Shown here: positions 1-5,299 of the stretch, piece after piece
Layout of the letters: the number at the start of each line of letters is the position of its first letter
Numbering within the stretch: position 1 is the stretch's first letter
Made by a program: the position numbers and the translations under genes
Origin: DAOUGC01 sp034429695
GTDB lineage: Bacteria; Chloroflexota; Anaerolineae; Anaerolineales; Anaerolineaceae
Direction of reading: 5' to 3'
NCBI GenBank assembly: GCA_034429695.1
Contig: DAOUGC010000012.1
Span: forward strand, 1-16,236
Length of the DNA stretch: 16,236 bases
The notes under the pieces: generated by a model
The model's database searches: none
The model's input: the letters and a program-made list of their open reading frames with translations, nothing else
What the model was told of the DNA's origin: nothing

Positions 1-1
1 G

Positions 2-886
2 CAAAGAGCGGGGTCACCCCGCGGCCTTTGGCCGGGGGACTACCGCTACACCGGTCAACTGGAGCAGGCGGAGCTGGGGCTGTACTACTATGTGGCGCGC
101 TGGTACGACCCGATCATCGCGCACTTCGCCCAGGCGGATACGATTGTGCCGTCACCGGGCAATGCCGTGGCGTATGACCGTTACGCGTATGTGATCAATA
201 ATCCCATTCTCCTGAATGATCCTTCAGGTCATTATGCGGTAGAAGAATCGAATAGTAAATTTGATAAGTTAGGGTCAATTTCTTCGCATAGAAAATTACT
301 GGAATATGTACTTCCGCAATATGAAGTTACGTATGACGAAAGATATACAACCAACGACTTATCAGAAATATACCAGGCTGTGTATGCAATTGGAAAATTA
401 TTTGCTGATGATGCGGTCGAAGGATTTACTAAAGCATATGATGAGATTGGAATATATGCCAGTTCGGGTGAAGGAACGTATTGCCAGTCTGGTGGATACG
501 GCTTCACCTGCACAAATTATGTCGGCAAATTGGATCGATACCTGGTCGCGCATGAACTCGGACACACTTTCAATGCAACAATTTCCAATCGTGGGAGTAA
601 GGTGACTCCATACGAAACCTTGAGAGCGGCATCCATAAGGACAGTGGATGGAGTATGGGTAACGGGATTAAAGGAAGATGGTTCTTGGTTAAGAGGGTTT
701 GATGGTTATTTCGGGGATCATTATCCTCATGTCCAACATGGAATGGATTGGGAGGATTGGAATACTGAAAACGAAGAGTGGGCAGATATGTTTATGTATC
801 AAACATTCGATCTATATGTCGAAAATAAATCCGGAGATGCAAGAAGAAGTTGGATGACGGCGACTCTTAAAATATTCATTCCATAA
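2..886 (+). CDS. RHS-repeat protein, C-terminal part, with a zincin metallopeptidase-like toxin tip (5' end outside the window)
   Basis: The frame is open from the window edge, so this is the 3' end of a longer gene; GTG at 92 is an internal valine codon, not a credible start. Nucleotides about 38-230 encode a typical RHS-associated core end: DYRYTGQ, GLYYYVARWYDP, FAQADTIVP, DRYAYVINNP and NDPSGH. RHS proteins form a shell that carries a variable C-terminal effector. After NDPSGH the sequence becomes AT-rich and unrelated to RHS. This tip (about 215 residues) contains HELGH at 551-565, the HExxH zinc motif with its catalytic Glu. About 70 residues later comes NEEWADMF, a plausible third zinc-ligand segment like those of other small zincins. 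There is a natural stop (TAA) at 884-886. The lipoprotein gene starts 27 bases downstream. RHS identity is firm; zincin activity is inferred from the motifs; the toxin role is inferred from the architecture. The first 12 or so codons do not resemble RHS. Confidence 0.85.
   Translation, partial: QRAGSPRGLWPGDYRYTGQLEQAELGLYYYVARWYDPIIAHFAQADTIVPSPGNAVAYDRYAYVINNPILLNDPSGHYAVEESNSKFDKLGSISSHRKLLEYVLPQYEVTYDERYTTNDLSEIYQAVYAIGKLFADDAVEGFTKAYDEIGIYASSGEGTYCQSGGYGFTCTNYVGKLDRYLVAHELGHTFNATISNRGSKVTPYETLRAASIRTVDGVWVTGLKEDGSWLRGFDGYFGDHYPHVQHGMDWEDWNTENEEWADMFMYQTFDLYVENKSGDARRSWMTATLKIFIP
8..33. repeat. Two adjacent tight GC-rich inverted repeats
   Basis: GCGGGG-TCA-CCCCGC (8-22) is followed directly by GGCC-TTT-GGCC (23-33). 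They lie inside the RHS reading frame, just before the DYRYTGQ motif, where the translation does not look like RHS core. They could be a small repeat insertion, or simply GC-rich coding sequence. No function is claimed. Confidence 0.3.
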
Positions 887-913
887 TTATGATTTATTAT
901 AGAGGGGTATCTC

Positions 914-1828
914 ATGTTAACTAAAACCCGATTTATGCCCATGATAGGCGCCTTAATATTCCTACTAAGCGGTTGCAGTCAACCTGAGCTCATCCAAAAT
1001 GTCTCTGCTTCCCTCATACCGGCCTCAACAGAAACATCGCAACCGGATAATACCTCTTTACCTATCACCCCCACTTATACATTTACGGTCACACCGACCG
1101 AATTCACGCCCAAACTTGATCCTATCATTCGTGAAGCACGGGTTGCTGAGGTTCTGCACACTAATTTTGGCTGTGATCTACCGTGCTGGTGGGGAATAAC
1201 CCCTGGGACGAGTTTGTTAAGAGGCGACCACGAAGTTCTTGATTATTTAAATGTTGAAACATACGAAGATTTGAGGTTGAATGGAGAGACACATATAGCA
1301 TTGGGGAATATTGATCTCCAAAAAAGTTCTGTCATCAACCGGGTCACACTAAAAGGAAGAGGGGATTTGGTCGAGCAAATTGAGATAACTACGAGGGGAG
1401 AAAATCCTGTGGATTTTTACCCTTACTGGGAAACTTACTCACCAAAAAACATTGTCAAGAAATATGGACTTCCATCGCGTATCTGGTTGGAGACTTCTTC
1501 GATTGACCATCCCAATATTGGTTATGAGATTTGGTTATTCTATGACCCCATTGGGATGGTGATCACTTATGGCGGAGTAATAAAAGGGGGTGAAATATAT
1601 ACGATTTGTCCTCAGTTTGATGAGAGGACAGAAATAGACTCGATTCACCTATATTTAATATCTAGCGATTATCCACATCCATTGGAATCAGTACCATCTG
1701 GTTATGAAGGTTATGAAGAATATTTTCTCCCATTAGAAGAAGCTACCGGTTTGTCAATATCAGAGTTCTCAGGTATCTTATTATCCGATCAATGTTTTAC
1801 AACTGATCGATTGTTATGGCCCGATTAA
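914..1828 (+). CDS. Secreted lipoprotein of unknown function, possible partner of the upstream RHS tip
   Basis: The 304-residue protein begins with a lipoprotein signal peptide: Lys4 and Arg6, a hydrophobic stretch at about 8-18, then the lipobox LSGC with Cys21 as the lipidated residue. A Ser/Thr/Pro-rich linker follows (about 22-68), then a globular part opening with GCDLPCWWGITPG (86-98). Its two cysteines, four residues apart, and the double Trp look like a conserved structural motif; I know this style from uncharacterised Anaerolineae lipoproteins but cannot name a family. The ATG is preceded by GAGGGG about 8 bases upstream. The gene is AT-rich like the RHS tip 27 bases before it and unlike the rest of the window, which suggests that tip and lipoprotein arrived together. 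An immunity role at the cell surface is possible but rests only on position and composition. Confidence 0.75.
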   Translation: MLTKTRFMPMIGALIFLLSGCSQPELIQNVSASLIPASTETSQPDNTSLPITPTYTFTVTPTEFTPKLDPIIREARVAEVLHTNFGCDLPCWWGITPGTSLLRGDHEVLDYLNVETYEDLRLNGETHIALGNIDLQKSSVINRVTLKGRGDLVEQIEITTRGENPVDFYPYWETYSPKNIVKKYGLPSRIWLETSSIDHPNIGYEIWLFYDPIGMVITYGGVIKGGEIYTICPQFDERTEIDSIHLYLISSDYPHPLESVPSGYEGYEEYFLPLEEATGLSISEFSGILLSDQCFTTDRLLWPD

Positions 1829-1949
1829 TTTTCCAGTGAGTTAAAGCACACGCTGGCTGTCAGAGTACAACTTACCCTTCATCGACCTGCACACCAGCTT
1901 ACACTTGCACCTTAACATCCTCCATGGCAACATTAATCCGGTTCTAGTC

Positions 1950-2340
1950 AGCGCGAGTGCGTGGACGTACGATGCGCGCGGCCGGAAACCGAGCGAGACC
2001 AAATGGATCTTCTCCAACGAAGCCGAAAGCGAGGCGGAGAGCTTCACCACCCGTTGGACGTACAACAGCGCCGACCTGGCGGTGAGCATGACTTATCCCG
2101 ACGGCGAGGTGCTGACCAGCGCCTACAACGCCCAGGGCGCGCTGGACAGCCTGACCAATACCACCGGCTTTACTTACGTGAAGGACGCCGCCTACGACTC
2201 CGCCGGACGCCTGACCGCGCTGGCGCTGGGTGACAGCGGCGGTTCAGCGGTGCTCAACCGCGCCTACACCTACAGCGGCTGGAATGTCTCGCAGGAGGGC
2301 GGGCGCTTGCAGCAGTTGACCACCACCAACGCCAGCAACA
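1950..2340 (+). pseudogene. RHS core fragment (left piece), no start and cut at its 3' end
   Basis: One frame gives clear YD-repeat sequence: WTYDARGRKPSETKW, WTYNSADLAVSMTYPDGEV, YNAQGALDSLTNTTGF, YDSAGRLTALALG, YTYSGW and GGRLQQLTTTNASN. The resemblance ends at about 2340, where the frame runs into DNA belonging to the minus-strand PIN gene. Upstream, the same frame (from a TAA at 1842) reads about 100 bases with no RHS character and has no good ribosome site. It is therefore an orphan core piece, not a working gene. High GC here contrasts with the AT-rich lipoprotein just before it. Together with the piece at 3172-3291 it is probably the remains of one RHS gene disrupted by the toxin-antitoxin module. 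Confidence 0.75.
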
Positions 2341-2441
2341 GTGATATAAGTCCAGAAAACATCGAAAAAATGTACCTCCAATGGCTAAGTAAAGAAATCC
2401 GGGTATTCGCAAGGTTTCCAGGGAGACGGATACATCCTGCC

Positions 2442-2873
2442 TTAGGAAAGCGTGGTGAGGAAATCTGCCGGTTGCATGATCGGAAGGAGCGGTGGTTGAT
2501 AATCCTTGACATTGCGAGTTATCAGGCAATCCATCTTATTCTGTACCGCTGTAATCATTTGCACTGCATCTTCAAAATCAGGATAAGCCAGGTTCAGTGC
2601 CTGCTCAATGGTACTTTGATCCACCGGAAGGACTTTCAAAAATTGCAGAAGGTTGGTAATGATCGCTCGTGCATCTGCAGCCGACCGTCCTTTCTGAATC
2701 AGATAGTAAAGGGTGGTAATGCTGTGGGACGCCATATAGCCTGTGACCCGGCCAGATTCCACGGCTGCCAAAAGCCCGGATGAAGCAACAAAAAAAGGAT
2801 CGCGCTTTTGAAAGACATCCAGGATGATATTCAGGTCAATCAGGATCGAAGGATTATTGCCCATACTTTTCAT
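2442..2873 (-). CDS. PIN-domain ribonuclease toxin of a type II toxin-antitoxin pair
   Basis: The 143-residue protein has the PIN fold pattern of VapC-like toxins, which cut RNA with acidic residues holding Mg2+. ILIDLNIILDVF carries Asp13 near the start, FEDAVQ carries Glu101/Asp102, and LITRNVKDY (118-125) is the usual TRNxKD end motif; GYMASHSITTLYYLIQK fits the central helices. The pattern is closest to the PIN_3 group (PF13470) rather than classical VapC. Its ATG at 2871-2873 lies inside the antitoxin gene, giving a 20-base overlap, so translation is probably coupled. A second in-frame ATG at 2862-2864 would give a protein three residues shorter. Length and key acidic residues look intact. 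The pair lies opposite to the neighbouring RHS pieces and to the sugar operon. Confidence 0.88.
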   Translation of the reverse strand: MKSMGNNPSILIDLNIILDVFQKRDPFFVASSGLLAAVESGRVTGYMASHSITTLYYLIQKGRSAADARAIITNLLQFLKVLPVDQSTIEQALNLAYPDFEDAVQMITAVQNKMDCLITRNVKDYQPPLLPIMQPADFLTTLS

Positions 2874-3090
2874 CCAGATGATCTTTGTAATCTTGAATGG
2901 AAATATCCGGTGGCAATGAACCGATTAATCTCTGAACAATCGGGGCATCCTGAAGAGAAGGATGGGCTGGGAGACGGTGTAAATATGCCTCAATCAGATT
3001 GGTTAATGTGGTGTTGTTTTCTGCGGCATATCGTTTGGCATTGTCAAGTAATTTTCGTGGAACCCGAACAGTCAGTTTTGTCTCTTCCAT
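2854..3090 (-). CDS. Ribbon-helix-helix-like antitoxin
   Basis: The 78-residue protein begins METKLTVRVPRKL-like (exactly MEETKLTVRVPRKLLDNA), an N-terminal beta strand with alternating hydrophobic and basic residues. Helices with AKRYAAENNTTLTNLIEAYL follow. This is the pattern of a CopG/Arc-type ribbon-helix-helix DNA-binding domain. The C-terminal part (about 40-78, LPPDISIQDYKDHLDEKYGQ) would wrap the PIN toxin. Such antitoxins neutralise their toxin and repress their own promoter. The ATG has a strong AGGAGG site (3096-3101, minus strand) five bases upstream. The gene is first in the operon and overlaps the PIN gene by 20 bases. A near-consensus promoter with an overlapping inverted repeat lies directly upstream. 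Confidence 0.85.
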   Translation of the reverse strand: MEETKLTVRVPRKLLDNAKRYAAENNTTLTNLIEAYLHRLPAHPSLQDAPIVQRLIGSLPPDISIQDYKDHLDEKYGQ

Positions 3091-3105
3091 TCGACCCTCC
3101 TGCCG

Positions 3106-3127
3106 TACAGTATAGTGATATATTGTA
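3106..3127. promoter_or_regulatory. Inverted-repeat operator overlapping the -10 box of the toxin-antitoxin promoter
   Basis: On the minus strand, TACAATATA and TATACTGTA flank a 4-base spacer; eight of nine positions are symmetric. The right arm contains the -10 hexamer and the whole element lies between the -35 box and the start site. This is where a ribbon-helix-helix antitoxin would bind to repress itself. The binding is inferred, not shown. Confidence 0.65.
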
Positions 3128-3137
3128 TGGCTGTCAA
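3109..3137 (-). promoter_or_regulatory. Sigma-70-type promoter of the toxin-antitoxin pair
   Basis: Read on the minus strand, TTGACA (3132-3137) and TATACT (3109-3114) are separated by exactly 17 bases. They are followed by AGGAGG and the antitoxin ATG at 3090. The close match to consensus and the position support a real promoter, so the module brings its own expression signal. Confidence 0.8.
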
Positions 3138-3171
3138 GCGATCCTCAAGGCAGGCATCAGATTCCACGATT

Positions 3172-3291
3172 AACTTCGCGGTCTGGTCTGTGCCCACTGA
3201 GCCAGCCCCCGAACCGCTGGAGCACGCACGCTACTGGTACGACGGCGACGGGATGATGGTGAAGGGCCAGGTGAATGATACCGTCACCTGA
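3172..3291 (+). pseudogene. RHS core fragment (right piece), ends in an early stop
   Basis: The frame reads PTEPAPEPLEHA, then ARYWYDGDGMMVKGQVND, the WYDGDG...VKG segment that normally follows the last YD repeats in RHS proteins of this type. It stops at TGA (3289-3291), just after VNDTVT, where an intact gene would continue towards the DYRYTGQ core seen at the start of the window. There is no start codon or ribosome site of its own. Compared with the left piece (1950-2340), roughly a hundred or more codons of intervening repeat appear to be missing and replaced by the toxin-antitoxin module. The exact left boundary is uncertain. Confidence 0.65.
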
Positions 3292-3360
3292 CAGTTGGAA
3301 AATCGGGGGGAGGGTCGCCGTACGTTACCCGTCTGCGGCCAATGTCCATTCGCATAGGCA

Positions 3361-3396
3361 TAAGGTTGGTGGCACATGCACTCGCCACCTACCTTA
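3361..3396. terminator. Hairpin between the RHS remnants and the sugar operon, possible terminator
   Basis: TAAGGTTGGTGGC and GCCACCTACCTTA form 13-base arms with one mismatch and a 10-base loop. A run of T does not follow on either strand, so it is not a classical intrinsic terminator. It may still shield the operon from transcription coming out of the RHS region. Confidence 0.35.
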
Positions 3397-3409
3397 AATA
3401 TCTCCCATT

Positions 3410-3423
3410 TGCATCAAATTTCA
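3410..3423. promoter_or_regulatory. Degenerate operator copy upstream of the -35 box
   Basis: TGCATCAAATTTCA matches the palindrome at 3469-3482 at 12 of 14 positions, with an intact right half (CAAATTTCA). Its centre lies 59 bases upstream of the centre of the next copy. It could be an auxiliary site that allows looping or cooperative binding. Confidence 0.4.
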
Positions 3424-3434
3424 CAAATTGGTTA

Positions 3435-3463
3435 TTGACTCTGTGTGTCCTTCGTGCTATCAT
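3435..3463 (+). promoter_or_regulatory. Predicted sigma-70-type promoter of the sugar operon
   Basis: TTGACT (3435-3440) and TATCAT (3458-3463) are 17 bases apart. They are the best pair in the gap before the first operon gene. Transcription would start near 3470, inside the first of two palindromic operator candidates. Confidence 0.65.
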
Positions 3464-3468
3464 CTTTG

Positions 3469-3482
3469 TGAAACAAATTTCA
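3469..3482. promoter_or_regulatory. Operator candidate over the predicted transcription start
   Basis: TGAAACAAATTTCA has perfect 5-base arms TGAAA/TTTCA with a 4-base centre. It covers the predicted start of transcription, a typical repressor position. Fourteen-base palindromes with such arms are bound by several sugar regulators (LacI, RpiR and GntR types); the centre is not the CG usual for LacI members. The regulator gene is not in this window. Confidence 0.6.
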
Positions 3483-3486
3483 ATTA

Positions 3487-3500
3487 TGAAAATATTTTCA
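3487..3500. promoter_or_regulatory. Second operator candidate, perfect 14-base palindrome
   Basis: TGAAAATATTTTCA is perfectly symmetric and has the same TGAAA-N4-TTTCA form as the preceding copy. The two centres are 18 bases apart, so two dimers could bind close together just downstream of the promoter. Confidence 0.6.
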
Positions 3501-3618
3501 CAATAAACCCCCGCCAGGCGATGGGATGAAAACAGTCCCCGATCTTAAGCCTTTGCGCGGCACCCGGCGCGTCAATCATCCAACTGCGGGTTCCGCTGCA
3601 TTTATCAATTGAGGGTAC

Positions 3619-4221
3619 ATGGACGATAAGAAAATTTTTGAACTGGCAAGTTCTGTCATCGATACCGAGAGCCGCGCCGTGGCCAGCCTGCGCGATCAGC
3701 TGGGGCAGGGGCTCATTCCTGCGCTGCGTGCCATGCTGGCGTGCAAGGGTCACGTGATTGTGGCCGGCTCGGGTACATCGCACGCTGTGGCGCTGCGGTT
3801 CGCGCATTTGCTTTCATGCTGCGGAACCCCGGCGCTTTTTTTGCACCCCGGCGACAGCCAGCACGGCTCGGCCGGTGCAATCCGTTCAGAAGACATTCTG
3901 GTCGCCCTGTCCAAGGGTGGGGAGACGGCTGAGGTTAACTTTCTTGCAGGGGTCGCCAGGGAACGGGGGGCCACGGTGATCGGCATCACCGAGAAGCCCA
4001 TGTCCACCCTGGCGACGCTCAGCCAGATTGTGCTTGAGGTGAGAGCACCGGAAGGGGTTGACCCGTACGGCATGATCGCCACAGGCAGTTCGTTGTTCAA
4101 CTCGGCATTTTGCGATGTGCTGTGTATTGCGCTGCTCAACATGCGCGGTTACACACAGGAGCAGTTCGGCAAGACGCACCCGGGGGGAGCGGTGGGCCAG
4201 AAACTGAAAGGAGCCCTGTAA
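3619..4221 (+). CDS. SIS-domain sugar-phosphate isomerase, KpsF/GutQ-like, without CBS domains
   Basis: The 200-residue cytoplasmic protein is a single SIS domain. VIVAGSGTSHAVA (47-58) is the first phosphate-binding loop, VALSKGGETAEV (95-106) the Ser/Gly-rich sugar-phosphate loop, and KTHPGGAVGQKL (185-196) the C-terminal motif typical of arabinose-5-phosphate isomerases such as KpsF and GutQ. Those proteins are about 320 residues and carry two CBS domains; this one ends after the SIS domain, with a natural stop. The usual GKSG in the first loop is GTSH here, so the substrate may differ. An aldose/ketose phosphate isomerisation, perhaps on a pentulose or hexulose phosphate, is inferred. The ATG has GAGGG four bases upstream. 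It is the first gene after the predicted promoter, and the dehydrogenase starts 17 bases after its stop. Confidence 0.85.
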   Translation: MDDKKIFELASSVIDTESRAVASLRDQLGQGLIPALRAMLACKGHVIVAGSGTSHAVALRFAHLLSCCGTPALFLHPGDSQHGSAGAIRSEDILVALSKGGETAEVNFLAGVARERGATVIGITEKPMSTLATLSQIVLEVRAPEGVDPYGMIATGSSLFNSAFCDVLCIALLNMRGYTQEQFGKTHPGGAVGQKLKGAL

Positions 4222-4237
4222 CCCAGGGTTAATCATC

Positions 4238-5284
4238 ATGAGAGCAGCTTACATTAAAGGTCCAACTGAAATTGAATTGCGCGATACACGCACCCCGCAT
4301 GCGCCGGATGACGGTATTCTGGTGGCCGTGAAGGCGTGCGGGGTGTGCGGGTCAGACCTGCGCCGCTGGCGCGAGGGCTCCACGCCAGAATCGGCCAGCC
4401 TGATCGCCGGGCACGAGATTGCCGGTGAAGTGATTGAGGTGGGCGGGGAGTCGGCCGGGTTCACCACTGGCGAGCGGGTGGCGATTGCGCCGGATGTGCA
4501 CTGCGGGCGCTGCTATTACTGCGAACACGGGTTGTTCAACCTGTGCGATAACCTGCATCTGATCGGCATCACGCCCGGCTACGACGGTGGTTTTGCCGAG
4601 TACATCGCGCTGAGCGCCGAGGTGCTGGCCGGTGGCATCATCCACCGCATACCCGCAGGGCTCTCGTATGCCCAGGCGGCGCTGTCTGAGCCGCTCAGTT
4701 CGGTGCTGGCGGCGCACTCCAACGCCGGAACCATGCTGGGCGACACGGTGGTGGTGATGGGCGCAGGGCCGATCGGCTGCCTGCACATTGCAGTGGCGCG
4801 CGGGCGTGGGGCGCGGGTGATCCTGTCAGAGCCGAACGAGATGCGGCGTGCGATGGCGCTGCCGTTCTGCCCCGACCTGATCGTTGACCCGGTCAATCAG
4901 AACCTGGTGGATGAAGTGCGCATAGCCACTAACGGACGTGGCGCTGATATTGCCATTTGCGCCAATCCAGTGGCAGCCACGCACACCCAGGCGGTCGAGC
5001 TGGTGCGCAAGCGCGGCAAGGTGGTGTTGTTTGGCGGCCTGCCCCGCAGCGCCCCCATGACCTCGTTGAACGGCAACCTGATCCATTACAACGAACTGAA
5101 AGTCACCGGTGCGTTCTCTTACCAGCCGTGGTATCACGCGCTGGCGCTTGAGACGATTGCACAGGGACTGGTGGAAAGCGACCTGGTGATCACACAGACG
5201 CTGCCGCTGGACGAAATCGGCAGGGCTTTTGAGACGGCTGCCAGTGGGGCGGCGCTTAAAGTCATGATCAGTATGGAATCATAG
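4238..5284 (+). CDS. Zinc-dependent medium-chain dehydrogenase (sorbitol / threonine dehydrogenase type)
   Basis: The 348-residue cytoplasmic protein has all the hallmarks of the zinc MDR family. The catalytic zinc site comprises Cys37 in ACGVCGSD, His59-Glu60 in AGHE and Glu151 in SEPLSS. The structural zinc lobe is Cys89, Cys92, Cys95 and Cys103. The Rossmann loop is GAGPIG (175-180). The acidic Glu198 at the end of the second strand (VILSEPN) argues for NAD+ over NADP+. Relatives oxidise polyols or sugars to ketoses (sorbitol, xylitol, galactitol dehydrogenases) or L-threonine; the operon favours a polyol or sugar substrate, which is inference. It starts 17 bases after the SIS gene with only a weak ribosome site (AGGG), so coupling is likely. 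The SAF-domain gene follows after 15 bases. Length is normal and no residues look lost. Confidence 0.9.
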   Translation: MRAAYIKGPTEIELRDTRTPHAPDDGILVAVKACGVCGSDLRRWREGSTPESASLIAGHEIAGEVIEVGGESAGFTTGERVAIAPDVHCGRCYYCEHGLFNLCDNLHLIGITPGYDGGFAEYIALSAEVLAGGIIHRIPAGLSYAQAALSEPLSSVLAAHSNAGTMLGDTVVVMGAGPIGCLHIAVARGRGARVILSEPNEMRRAMALPFCPDLIVDPVNQNLVDEVRIATNGRGADIAICANPVAATHTQAVELVRKRGKVVLFGGLPRSAPMTSLNGNLIHYNELKVTGAFSYQPWYHALALETIAQGLVESDLVITQTLPLDEIGRAFETAASGAALKVMISMES

Positions 5285-5299
5285 GCGATTGGGACAACC

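Larger units (their letters stand above)
3292..3618. other. Intergenic region with the control signals of the sugar operon
   Basis: No credible gene is present in these 327 bases. They hold a hairpin (3361-3396), three similar palindromes (3410-3423, 3469-3482, 3487-3500) and a promoter (3435-3463), listed separately. A leader of about 150 bases would separate the predicted transcription start from the first ATG. I recognise no riboswitch class in that leader. Confidence 0.6.

Noticed and set aside
232..605. Open frames overlapping the RHS tip in other phases and on the minus strand
   Set aside because: They cover the AT-rich tip in the wrong frames, have no ribosome sites and no recognisable domains.
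1829..1949. Start of the left RHS piece or a small gene
   Set aside because: The frame here has no RHS character, no ribosome site and only a TTG as a possible start. It is left as unexplained spacer.
1905..2783. Open frame joining RHS sequence to a long C-terminal extension
   Set aside because: Only codons up to about 2340 resemble RHS. The rest is the antisense of the PIN toxin gene, so this is not a fusion protein.
3486..3506. Six-codon leader peptide in the operon leader
   Set aside because: It lies within the palindrome, has no ribosome site and no run of regulatory codons. It appears to be chance.
3501..3618. Riboswitch or attenuator in the leader of the sugar operon
   Set aside because: Only short weak pairings were found, and no known riboswitch core or U-tailed terminator.
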